DNA of 5,555 nucleotides from Desulfocapsaceae bacterium (GTDB lineage: Bacteria > Desulfobacterota > Desulfobulbia > Desulfobulbales > Desulfocapsaceae), in NCBI GenBank assembly GCA_029934775.1, contig JAOZLO010000213.1, positions 1-5,555 on the forward strand, written 5' to 3'. Made by a program: the position numbers and the translations under genes. Below, one piece after another: positions 1 through 5,545 of the stretch (its first letter is position 1; every line of letters starts with the position of its first letter). The notes beneath the pieces were generated by a model. The model did no database searches. It was not told the DNA's origin and saw only the letters and a program-made list of their open reading frames with translations.

Positions 1-209
1 TTGTTAAAAGAGACATGTTTGCTGAAGGTTGTGTCTCTTTTCCCACTAAATTCAATAACATTTCAAAAAGTGGTGTTCTTGGAGACCCAACTGAATCGAC
101 AAGAGAAAAAGGACAGGTTTTCCTCGACCTGAGTGTGAAAGCCTTAACTGATCAGTTAGATTACATCCTTCAGATCCAAGACTCGGCGGCAATGGATAAA
201 ATTATTTGA
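1..209 (+). CDS. Creatininase-family amidohydrolase, C-terminal fragment (5' end outside window)
   Basis: The reading frame is open from the first complete codon at base 3 to a TGA at 207-209, so this is the end of a gene that begins upstream of the window; the internal ATG at 15 is probably not the start. The visible 68 residues contain SGVLGDPTESTREKGQ followed by an amphipathic helix (FLDLSVKALTDQL). This matches the typical C-terminus of creatinine amidohydrolase/MftE-like proteins, where a G-V-x-G-D-P-x-x-A/S-T-x-E-K-G segment precedes the last helix. Family members are metal-dependent hydrolases of cyclic or linear amides, usually cytoplasmic. The metal ligands lie in the missing N-terminal and central parts, so activity and substrate cannot be judged. 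It converges with the leftward membrane-protein gene, leaving only 26 bases between the two stop codons. Confidence 0.6.
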   Translation, partial: VKRDMFAEGCVSFPTKFNNISKSGVLGDPTESTREKGQVFLDLSVKALTDQLDYILQIQDSAAMDKII

Positions 210-235
210 GATCTGAAAAAAATGAGGGAGCTTTT

Positions 236-1372
236 TTATTCCGTGGTCAGTATCCGGTTTTCTGCCTGAACAATTTTCTGATCGATCTGCCCACTGTTAA
301 AGAGCAGGATATAGAGTAACCAGCTATAGCAGAGAACTGCTGCAATTGCCACAAAGGGGTAAAAATACCCCAATGGACAGAGGATCAGAACTGTTAACCA
401 GTGGAGCAGGAGCACTTTCCAGGAATGCAGCTGAATCGGAAAATCTTTATGCCGGCCAATTACGGCAAGCCCACTTAAGTTCCAGCCGTAAAGGGCAGTA
501 AAGGCATGCATTCGGAGAAGTGGCAGGGTCTCTTGCGGGTTGTAACTATCAGAAAAAGCAAGGAGAATATATATAATTCCCGTAATTGCCGTAATCACCA
601 GGAATATAATTCCCGATGTGAGAAAGGCTTTTTGCTGTAAATGTACACCTTGCCGCCAGTATAAATGGAGAACAAGAGAGACGGTGAAAAAGAGAATTGT
701 AGCAATGGCAACCTGGGGCAGGAACCAGTTGGCAAGAATAAAGAGAAAGAAAATAATAACCCCGAGGTTAATTATCCAGAAAGATACTTCTTTGAGAACT
801 GCGGTGACTGGCTGACATTCCTCTTTCATCAGGGAGAAAATGACCGACATACTGATGAGCGAAATGGGAAAGGAAAAGCCGAGAAAGAAGGTGTCCAGCT
901 TGAGTTTCTCCAAGGTAACCCAGTGGCCGTAAACGGAATTGAGGGTGGCAGGAATTGAAATCAGTAAACCTAGAGAAAGGCAGAGCAGCGCAGCTTGATG
1001 GAATTTTCTTGATGTACTCTCATCTGATGAAAAAAGTCTTCGGGGAAGACAACTGCCAAAGTGCTGTACACGGACTGACTCTGTGATTATGGCAAGTGCC
1101 AGAGGAATAGCCAGGGTGAGCGCATACCACTCCATAAATGCACAGAAGGCAAAAGCCATGGAAAGCAGGAGAAAAACTGTGGCTTTGGGGCTGAGAGAAG
1201 GTTTTCCTTCCGTAAAATAAACGAGTATGGTGCCGCCACCACAGAGGTTGAAGAGAAAAATGTGCAACCGCTCAAAATTCATTATTCCCGGGTTGACGAT
1301 GTGATGAAGAAACCCACATGTCAAGGCTGTGGTCATAATAATCCAGAGTGTTATCTTCAGCTTTTGACTCAA
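236..1372 (-). CDS. Polytopic membrane protein of unknown function with conserved-looking histidines
   Basis: The protein has 378 residues and is overwhelmingly hydrophobic. Roughly twelve membrane-spanning segments can be drawn, near residues 8-25, 36-53, 65-80, 82-98, 126-145, 161-181, 196-215, 218-237, 250-272, 287-306, 316-335 and 337-357, followed by a short polar C-terminal tail. It therefore sits in the inner membrane. Histidines lie in or next to helices: H23/H24, H37 in FERLHIFLFNLCGGGT, H236, H289 in RMHAFTALYGWNLSGL, and H316/H324. That pattern recalls haem-bearing membrane proteins such as the heme-copper-oxidase subunit I-like or NnrS-like groups, but I cannot assign a family. 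The start is a TTG at 1370-1372. It is chosen because AGGAG lies 7 bases upstream and the next in-frame ATG (codon 13) falls inside the first hydrophobic segment. It lies 21 bases downstream of the SRPBCC-epimerase gene and is very likely co-transcribed with it. Function is unknown. Confidence 0.85.
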   Translation of the reverse strand: MSQKLKITLWIIMTTALTCGFLHHIVNPGIMNFERLHIFLFNLCGGGTILVYFTEGKPSLSPKATVFLLLSMAFAFCAFMEWYALTLAIPLALAIITESVRVQHFGSCLPRRLFSSDESTSRKFHQAALLCLSLGLLISIPATLNSVYGHWVTLEKLKLDTFFLGFSFPISLISMSVIFSLMKEECQPVTAVLKEVSFWIINLGVIIFFLFILANWFLPQVAIATILFFTVSLVLHLYWRQGVHLQQKAFLTSGIIFLVITAITGIIYILLAFSDSYNPQETLPLLRMHAFTALYGWNLSGLAVIGRHKDFPIQLHSWKVLLLHWLTVLILCPLGYFYPFVAIAAVLCYSWLLYILLFNSGQIDQKIVQAENRILTTE

Positions 1373-1379
1373 CTTTATT

Positions 1380-1384
1380 CTCCT
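1380..1384 (-). promoter_or_regulatory. Ribosome binding site for a TTG start
   Basis: On the minus strand the sequence reads AAAGGAGAATAAAG and then TTG. The AGGAG core is 7 bases from the TTG, ideal spacing. This decides the start of the membrane-protein gene, because no ATG or GTG is suitably placed. It lies in the 21-base gap after the upstream gene's stop codon. Confidence 0.6.
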
Positions 1385-1393
1385 TTCAGTGCC

Positions 1394-2803
1394 TTACTTC
1401 TGAACCTTGTTGGGTTTTAGATCCACCGCTCCAAGCAGGTTTTTCAAGGTTGTTTCAAGATCTGGATGTCGAAATGTAAATCCTGAATCTTGAAGTTTTT
1501 TGCTTGAAACACAGCAACCTGCAAGTATTATTTCCCTGGCCATCTGTCCATACATCATCTGAAAAAGATGTCCGGGTATGGGGAAGAGGAGGGGCCGTCC
1601 AGTTATTTTTGCCAGGACTCGCATGAGTTCCCTATTGGTAACCGGTTTCGGAGCAGTTATGTTTACTGGTCCTTGAAGGTCTGGAGTGGTAAGGGCATGG
1701 AGCATGGCTGATATGAGATCATCGCTGCTGATCCAGCTGATATACTGTTTGCCGGAACCGAAGTAGCGCATAAAACCCAAAGGCGAAGTTGAAAGAATCC
1801 GATGGAGTGCACCGTCCCGGGGGGTCATGCTGACACCCATCCGTAGAAATACGGTTCTAATACCTGCTTGACTGGCCGGCCCGGCAGCCCTTTCCCACTG
1901 TTCACAAACAGTGGAAATGAAATCTTTTCCAGAGGGGACCATTTCATCAATCAACCGGTCACGACAGTTGCCATAGTAACCAACGGCGGATGCACTGAGC
2001 AATACTTTAGGTGGGGTTTTCAGTGAGGCAAGGGTTCTTGCCAGGAGTTCAGTACCCCTGGTTCTACTTTCGAGTACCCGTTGTTTACTTGCTGTAGTCC
2101 ACCTGTTAAGACCTATATATTCACCCGCCAGGTGAATGACTCCGTCGAGTTCCGGCAGGTCGAGTTGGTTTAGAATGCCTGTTTCCGGATCCCAGAAAAT
2201 TTCATTTCTCTCAGGATCAGGGTGCCTGCGAACCAGCGTCCATACTGTATGTCCTCCTGTGGTGAGCAGGGGGATGAGAGCTTTTCCCAGGACACCGCTT
2301 GCACCTGTGATAAGTATTTTTAAGGGAGTTTGGCTACATCGCTGATGGAGTGTAATATCTGCGCTGAGGGTGCGTTGCCGTTGCTGGAAGATGCTGGTAA
2401 GTTTTTTCTTTATATGATTTGTCACAAAAGAGGGGAGATATCGATGGCCCGGGAGAGTGTACTCGATTCTATCCTCCAGCAGAGATCCTTTCTCCGTGTT
2501 CTGAAAATAATGGGTGTGAGACCAGCTGGAGAAGGGACCTTTTTCCTGAATATCCCGAAACATTTTCCCCGGCTGGTCTTCGATGTGGTGTGCGTGAAAG
2601 TGAAAAGGGAAAGGTCCTGCGTACATTTTTAACTTCACCCGACTCCCGGGGCTGATAGTTCCCTGCTTTGAAATAATAGTGGTTTTCTCCCATGGTGGGA
2701 GGAGACGTTCCAGAGCACCAGGTCTGCTGTGATATAAATAGAGATCTTCGGCAGAGCAGGGGTATTGCGATTTATAAACAAAGGAACCGGGTTGTCTGTT
2801 CAA
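1394..2803 (-). CDS. SRPBCC domain fused to TIGR01777/SDR39U1-type epimerase-like protein
   Basis: The protein has 469 residues in three parts. Residues about 7-150 form an SRPBCC (START/Bet v 1-like) ligand-binding domain, recognisable from SAEDLYLYHSRPGALERLLPPWE near the start. Residues about 161-400 form an extended SDR/NAD-dependent epimerase fold. It has the dinucleotide-binding glycine motif GASGVLG at 167-173, FWDP at 203-206, HLAGE at 224-228, the SR-T-RG-T segment at 246-251, SASAVGYYG at 270-278, the QWERA segment at 302-306 and GSGKQYISWISSDDL at 349-363. Residues about 405-458 match the DUF1731-like tail. The family is often annotated as a 'cell division inhibitor' or nucleoside-diphosphate-sugar epimerase, without a firmly known reaction. 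The length suits the fused form, which is longer than the epimerase-only form of about 300 residues. The start is TTG at 2801-2803; residues shortly after it already belong to the SRPBCC domain, and the next ATG (codon 60) would cut into it. It is the first gene of a leftward pair with the membrane protein. It is cytoplasmic, as no signal peptide is seen. Confidence 0.93.
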   Translation of the reverse strand: MNRQPGSFVYKSQYPCSAEDLYLYHSRPGALERLLPPWEKTTIISKQGTISPGSRVKLKMYAGPFPFHFHAHHIEDQPGKMFRDIQEKGPFSSWSHTHYFQNTEKGSLLEDRIEYTLPGHRYLPSFVTNHIKKKLTSIFQQRQRTLSADITLHQRCSQTPLKILITGASGVLGKALIPLLTTGGHTVWTLVRRHPDPERNEIFWDPETGILNQLDLPELDGVIHLAGEYIGLNRWTTASKQRVLESRTRGTELLARTLASLKTPPKVLLSASAVGYYGNCRDRLIDEMVPSGKDFISTVCEQWERAAGPASQAGIRTVFLRMGVSMTPRDGALHRILSTSPLGFMRYFGSGKQYISWISSDDLISAMLHALTTPDLQGPVNITAPKPVTNRELMRVLAKITGRPLLFPIPGHLFQMMYGQMAREIILAGCCVSSKKLQDSGFTFRHPDLETTLKNLLGAVDLKPNKVQK

Positions 2804-2811
2804 AGTGCTAT

Positions 2812-2815
2812 TCCT
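2812..2815 (-). promoter_or_regulatory. Ribosome binding site for a TTG start
   Basis: On the minus strand AGGA lies 8 bases upstream of the TTG start codon of the SRPBCC-epimerase gene. The match to the anti-Shine-Dalgarno sequence is modest but well spaced. Together with the position of the SRPBCC domain it supports the TTG start. Confidence 0.45.
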
Positions 2816-2820
2816 GGTAG

Positions 2821-2889
2821 AGGAGGTTTGTGACGTTTCTTAAATTTCTCGGCCACTCTAACATTCAAGAAATGATTTCACAACGATGA
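2821..2889 (+). pseudogene. Possible remnant of a tyrosine recombinase C-terminus
   Basis: A frame open from the TAG at 2818-2820 to the TGA at 2887-2889 encodes about 22 residues including TFLKFLGHSNIQ. The LGHSNIQ box, preceded by a hydrophobic helix end, is what tyrosine recombinases/phage integrases show around their second catalytic histidine, usually followed by T-T-x-x-Y with the nucleophilic tyrosine. Here the frame ends eight codons after FLGHSNIQ, without the T-T-x-x-Y segment. Nothing recombinase-like is seen upstream, which is the opposite-strand SRPBCC-epimerase gene. A GTG at 2830 preceded by AGGAGG could in principle start a tiny peptide, but the spacing of 3 bases is too short. 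The match is only about eight residues and may be chance. Confidence 0.2.
2855..2883 (-). promoter_or_regulatory. Candidate sigma70-type promoter for the leftward operon
   Basis: On the minus strand, TTGTGA (plus 2878-2883) as -35 and TAGAGT (plus 2855-2860) as -10 are separated by 17 bases. Each matches four of six consensus positions. This would start transcription near 2848, about 45 bases before the TTG start of the SRPBCC-epimerase gene, a sensible leader length. It is a pattern match only. Confidence 0.3.
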
Positions 2890-2902
2890 CCCTGCTTTAA
2901 TG

Positions 2903-2964
2903 TTATGAAAGTAACACCCAACAAGGGGGGGGATAAGTACCTTGTTGGTATATGACTTTCGTGA
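2903..2964. repeat. Strong imperfect hairpin with a G8 run
   Basis: CCAACAAGG at 2918-2926 pairs perfectly with CCTTGTTGG at 2940-2948 around a 13-base loop that contains most of an eight-G run (2925-2932). Outside it, GAAAGT (2907-2912) pairs with ACTTTC (2955-2960) across a small internal loop, and further A-T/G-T pairing extends to about 2903 and 2964. Neither side ends in a T-tract on either strand, so it does not look like an intrinsic terminator. It could be an operator, a structured RNA leader, or a remnant of a small repeat element. Confidence 0.6.
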
Positions 2965-3055
2965 AAAGCGGATCAGAAAAAAAAGGTTTAAAAACCGCCA
3001 CAATATTGACGGAAGGGTTGATTTTAGACATACATCTGCATTATTCTGTCAGCAC

Positions 3056-3085
3056 CGTGTGATTTTTCTGTAACTGTATTACAAT
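3056..3085 (+). promoter_or_regulatory. Weak candidate promoter for the CHAD-ParA operon
   Basis: TACAAT at 3080-3085 matches five of six -10 positions. The hexamer 17 bases upstream (GTGTGA, 3057-3062) is a poor -35, so a promoter here would need an activator or another sigma factor. Transcription would start near 3092, giving a leader of about 70 bases. A second, weaker possibility is TTGACG at 3006-3011 with a poor -10 17 bases downstream. Confidence 0.2.
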
Positions 3086-3110
3086 GGACTGTCTCCTGGA
3101 AAACTTGCCT

Positions 3111-3124
3111 GTGACAATAGTCAA
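3111..3124. promoter_or_regulatory. Small palindrome, possible CRP/FNR-family operator
   Basis: GTGAC-AATA-GTCAA contains a perfect TGAC/GTCA inverted repeat with a 4-base spacer. This resembles half-site geometry of CRP/FNR-superfamily regulators. It lies about 35-48 bases before the CHAD start codon and downstream of the candidate -10, a position that would suit repression. At this length a chance match is quite possible. Confidence 0.15.
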
Positions 3125-3158
3125 GGAATAATATATCCATCAAATGAGAAAGAGTTGA

Positions 3159-4682
3159 GTGATTATGGAACCTTTTGTTTTTACCTTTTCTTCAAAAGAA
3201 AATCTAAAAAAAATAAACCGTCGCCTGAAGGCCGGTTCTCCCTACAGTTTTGATGCTGCAAGAGGTGATGTGGTCAGTGGTACTGTGCTGGATACTTTTG
3301 ACAATGAGATACAACTTTCAGGTAGGCTTCTCCTGCAAACTGACGAGTCTCTGCTACTGATAAATATTCTAAGTGGGGAAATTGCGGAGCAGGCGGCTTC
3401 AACCTGGTCTTTCCTGACTGAGCTGGAAAAAGGCCCTGTTGCCAGATCATTGAAAGGAGTATCAGTGCTTCGAGCATTTATACCTGTGTCGAGAATTAAA
3501 TTATGCAGGGATAGAGTGCTGGTGCTTGACGATGAGGGAAAAACACGGGCACGGCTGCACTGGTTTTCTTTTTTTCGAAAGAAGAAGTCACTCCAACTTG
3601 GACTTACACAGTCTCTTCGTGGATATGAGTCAACCCATACAGGCCTGAAAAAGTTACTTTCAGGTATGGGTGCTACCCCATGTACTAGAGTTACAGATAT
3701 CTACAGTCGTCTGGGGATAAGAACGGAAAACTATATTGCCAAGCCGGATATTAAACTTGCGCCGGAAAGCCCGATAAAAACCAGTGCCACAACTATAATC
3801 CGTACGTACATTGATGTCGCAAGACAGAATGAAACTGGTATAGCAGTGGATTATGATACAGAGTTTCTGCATGATTTCCGGGTAAGTTTTCGTAAGGTCA
3901 GATCTGTCCTCAGTCTCTTTAAAGGAGTGTATGGTTCGGAGCAGACCGAACAACTGAAGCGCGAGTTTGCTGATCTTATGAAAGAGACGAATCCTCTTCG
4001 TGACCTTGATGTCTATCTGCTTGCCCGGGATGAATATTTTCAACTGATTCCGGAGAGCAGCTATGAAGGGCTCAGGATTATGTTTGATGTTATTTCAAAG
4101 GAGAGAGAGGAAGAACATAAAAAAGTGTGTAAGATGATAAAGAGAAAATTTTACCATCAGTCTATTGAAAAATGGGTTGGACTGTTTGCAGATGCTGACA
4201 AAATGACGACCGGTACTGATGCCACGAAGAAATCAAGTTGCTATGTTTCCCGATTGATTTCCAAACGATATCAGAAGGTGTGTAAAATTGCCCGTAGCAT
4301 AGATGAGACAACTGCTGATGAGGTGGTGCACGAACTGCGTATCCATTGTAAAAAACTGCGCTACCTGATGGAGTTTTCCCTGTCGTTTTTGTCGAAGAAA
4401 AAAGTGAAAACGCTTATCAAATCTTTGAAGGTGCTGCAGGATAACTTAGGAAAATTTAATGACTATTCTGTACAGCAGATATCTCTAGGGATGTTTATGT
4501 CGGAACAGTCAATGTCCAGGAAAAGAGGAATGAAAGTTGCTGAATCCATAGGAGCCCTTACTGCTATGCTTTATCAGTTACAGTGCAGAGAACGTAATCT
4601 TGTAATGAAGAATTTTTCTCGTTTTGATAATGAGAAGACACGAGCTTCATTTGCAGAACTCTTTCGAATTGAGGATTGTTGA
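3159..4682 (+). CDS. CYTH-like/CHAD domain protein (polyphosphate-binding fold)
   Basis: The protein has 507 residues. The C-terminal part (about 205-490) is a complete CHAD domain: two helical halves, each with the characteristic His/basic helix, HDFRVSFRKVRS at 238-249 and HELRIHCKKLRY at 391-402. RDLDVYLL (281-288) and LQDNLGKFND (426-435) complete the family pattern. CHAD domains bind inorganic polyphosphate through these basic helices, and some associate with polyphosphate granules. The N-terminal 160 residues look like a worn CYTH (triphosphate tunnel) domain: VLDTFDNEIQLSGRLLL at 43-59 and RAFIPVSRIKL at 105-115 fit CYTH-CHAD proteins. The usual E-x-E-x-K metal/triphosphate motif at the extreme N-terminus is absent, so hydrolase activity is unlikely. 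The start may be GTG at 3159 (purine-rich GAGAAAGAG 4 bases upstream) or ATG at 3165 (10 bases), a two-residue difference. It overlaps no other gene; the ParA gene starts one base after its stop. Likely cytoplasmic. Confidence 0.93.
   Translation: MIMEPFVFTFSSKENLKKINRRLKAGSPYSFDAARGDVVSGTVLDTFDNEIQLSGRLLLQTDESLLLINILSGEIAEQAASTWSFLTELEKGPVARSLKGVSVLRAFIPVSRIKLCRDRVLVLDDEGKTRARLHWFSFFRKKKSLQLGLTQSLRGYESTHTGLKKLLSGMGATPCTRVTDIYSRLGIRTENYIAKPDIKLAPESPIKTSATTIIRTYIDVARQNETGIAVDYDTEFLHDFRVSFRKVRSVLSLFKGVYGSEQTEQLKREFADLMKETNPLRDLDVYLLARDEYFQLIPESSYEGLRIMFDVISKEREEEHKKVCKMIKRKFYHQSIEKWVGLFADADKMTTGTDATKKSSCYVSRLISKRYQKVCKIARSIDETTADEVVHELRIHCKKLRYLMEFSLSFLSKKKVKTLIKSLKVLQDNLGKFNDYSVQQISLGMFMSEQSMSRKRGMKVAESIGALTAMLYQLQCRERNLVMKNFSRFDNEKTRASFAELFRIEDC
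4671..4675 (+). promoter_or_regulatory. Ribosome binding site for the ParA gene, inside the CHAD gene end
   Basis: GAGGA ends 8 bases before the ATG at 4684. It lies in the last codons of the CHAD gene, so translation of the two is probably coupled. It picks the ATG at 4684 over the in-frame ATG at 4624. Confidence 0.65.
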
Positions 4683-4683
4683 A

Positions 4684-5430
4684 ATGAAAATTATTGCCTG
4701 TTACAGCAATAAAGGTGGAGTTGGGAAAACGGCTACATCTGTAAATCTTGCCTATGCCAGTGCCCTGAGTGGCAAGAAGACACTACTGTGTGATCTGGAC
4801 CCGCAGGGAGCATCGGGGTTTTACTTCAGGGTAAAACCTTCCCGTAAATTAAAAAAGCAGTCTTTTTTCAAGGATGTAGATTGCTTTATCGGAGCTATAC
4901 GGGAAAGTGATTTTGATAATCTAGATCTTTTACCTGCCAATATGAGTTATCGTGACTTTGATATCTTTCTTTCAAGGATGAAAAACAGTCGCTCACGACT
5001 GAAGAAGGCACTGAAAGCCGTTGGAAATGAGTATGATGTGATAATTCTGGATTGCCCTCCTAATATTTCCCTGCTATCAGAGAATGTTTTCAGAGTTGCA
5101 GACAAGATTGTTGTGCCGGTAATCCCGACCACATTATCAGAACGTACGCTGGAGCAGCTTTATGATTTCTTCGGAGACAAAAAATATCAGAGGAAAAAAC
5201 TGTTGCCGTTCTTTTCAATGGTGCAGAAAACCAAGAAGCTGCACAATGGAACAATTATAAAATTACGAAAAAAATATAGAAATTTTCTCGATAAATCGAT
5301 CCCCTTTTCAACTGATATCGAAAAAATGGGGGTTCATCGAGCACCGGTACTGGCGTATGCCAGGTCACGTCCTGCAGCAAAAGCATACGAAGATGTATGG
5401 AATGCAATTCAGGATAAAGTCAAACTTTAA
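4684..5430 (+). CDS. ParA/MinD-family ATPase (short, orphan type)
   Basis: The protein has 248 residues, the size of short Soj/ParA or McdA-like ATPases without an N-terminal DNA-binding domain. It carries the deviant Walker A motif KGGVGKT at 10-16 (signature K10, P-loop K15), the Walker A' segment DLDPQG at 37-42, and the Walker B region VIILDCPP at 119-126 followed by NISLLSENVFRVADKIVVPV, all typical of the family. These ATPases dimerise on ATP, bind DNA or membrane non-specifically and position plasmids, chromosomes or protein cargo. The ATG at 4684 is chosen because family members begin with M-x-I-I-x-x-x-S-x-K-G-G, and GAGGA stands 8 bases upstream. An ATG at 4624 would add 20 unrelated residues that overlap the CHAD gene. 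The one-base gap after CHAD implies one operon with coupled translation. No ParB gene is visible, so a role in DNA partition is not supported here; cargo positioning with the CHAD protein is an inference. Confidence 0.95.
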   Translation: MKIIACYSNKGGVGKTATSVNLAYASALSGKKTLLCDLDPQGASGFYFRVKPSRKLKKQSFFKDVDCFIGAIRESDFDNLDLLPANMSYRDFDIFLSRMKNSRSRLKKALKAVGNEYDVIILDCPPNISLLSENVFRVADKIVVPVIPTTLSERTLEQLYDFFGDKKYQRKKLLPFFSMVQKTKKLHNGTIIKLRKKYRNFLDKSIPFSTDIEKMGVHRAPVLAYARSRPAAKAYEDVWNAIQDKVKL

Positions 5431-5446
5431 CTAGCCCCGAAAAGTC

Positions 5447-5545
5447 ATGGGAAAAAAAAAGAAAGAGAAACTGAAAAATAAATGTTGTGGTAAGTACATT
5501 AAAAAGAAGGGAAAACATTGCTCAAAATGCCCCTGTTCTAAGTAA
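5447..5545 (+). CDS. Lysine/cysteine-rich small protein, 32 residues
   Basis: A 33-codon frame (ATG 5447, TAA 5543-5545) starts 16 bases after the ParA stop codon, on the same strand. The product has 14 lysines and 5 cysteines. It begins with GKKKKEKLK and ends with CCGKYIKKKGKHCSKCPC, giving C13, C14, C25, C28 and C30 plus H24. The CC-x10-C-x2-C-x-C spacing suggests metal binding, perhaps zinc, or a redox role, and the charge suggests binding to a polyanion such as nucleic acid or polyphosphate. I have the impression of having seen similar C-C-x-K-Y-x-K-K-G-K-x-C-x-x-C-P peptides in other proteobacteria, but cannot name a family. The Shine-Dalgarno match (GAAAAG) is weak, so translation probably depends on coupling to ParA. 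Too small for standard gene callers. An A9 run at its start (5452-5460) is a possible slippage or sequencing-error site. Confidence 0.6.
   Translation: MGKKKKEKLKNKCCGKYIKKKGKHCSKCPCSK

Larger units (their letters stand above)
2804..3158. other. Divergent intergenic spacer, 355 bases
   Basis: This stretch separates the leftward SRPBCC-epimerase operon from the rightward CHAD-ParA operon, so promoters for both must lie here or read through it. It is AT-rich in its right half. It contains a leftward promoter candidate, a short recombinase-like coding remnant, a strong inverted repeat around 2907-2960, a weak rightward promoter candidate and a small palindrome, each listed separately. No gene of ordinary length is visible on either strand. 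Confidence 0.8.

Noticed and set aside
216..237. A-run/T-run pair between the convergent stop codons as a bidirectional terminator
   Set aside because: The stem would be only A-T pairs around a 9-base loop with no GC core, so it is not a convincing terminator.
618..958. Two plus-strand open frames opposite the membrane-protein gene
   Set aside because: They are antisense to a hydrophobic coding region; their Lys/Glu/Asn-rich composition is what the complement of such a region gives.
2330..2693. Several 70-100 residue open frames on both strands within the SRPBCC-coding region
   Set aside because: They overlap the clearly recognisable SRPBCC domain, show no family resemblance and have no operon context.
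2916..2950. Integron attC-like site (RYYYAAC at left arm, GTT at right arm)
   Set aside because: The right side GTTGGTA does not fit GTTRRRY, the element is shorter than real attC sites, and no integron cassettes or integrase gene are present.
2968..2998. GCGG...CCGC and GGTT...AACC short inverted repeats
   Set aside because: Arms of four bases with long or very A-rich loops are expected by chance in this composition.
3660..4043. 127-residue open frame on the minus strand inside the CHAD gene
   Set aside because: It lies wholly within a confidently identified gene, has no recognisable domain, and is a shadow frame.
4624..4683. Upstream in-frame ATG extending ParA by 20 residues
   Set aside because: The extension overlaps the CHAD gene in another frame, is unlike any ParA N-terminus, and the ribosome site GAGGA is placed for the ATG at 4684.
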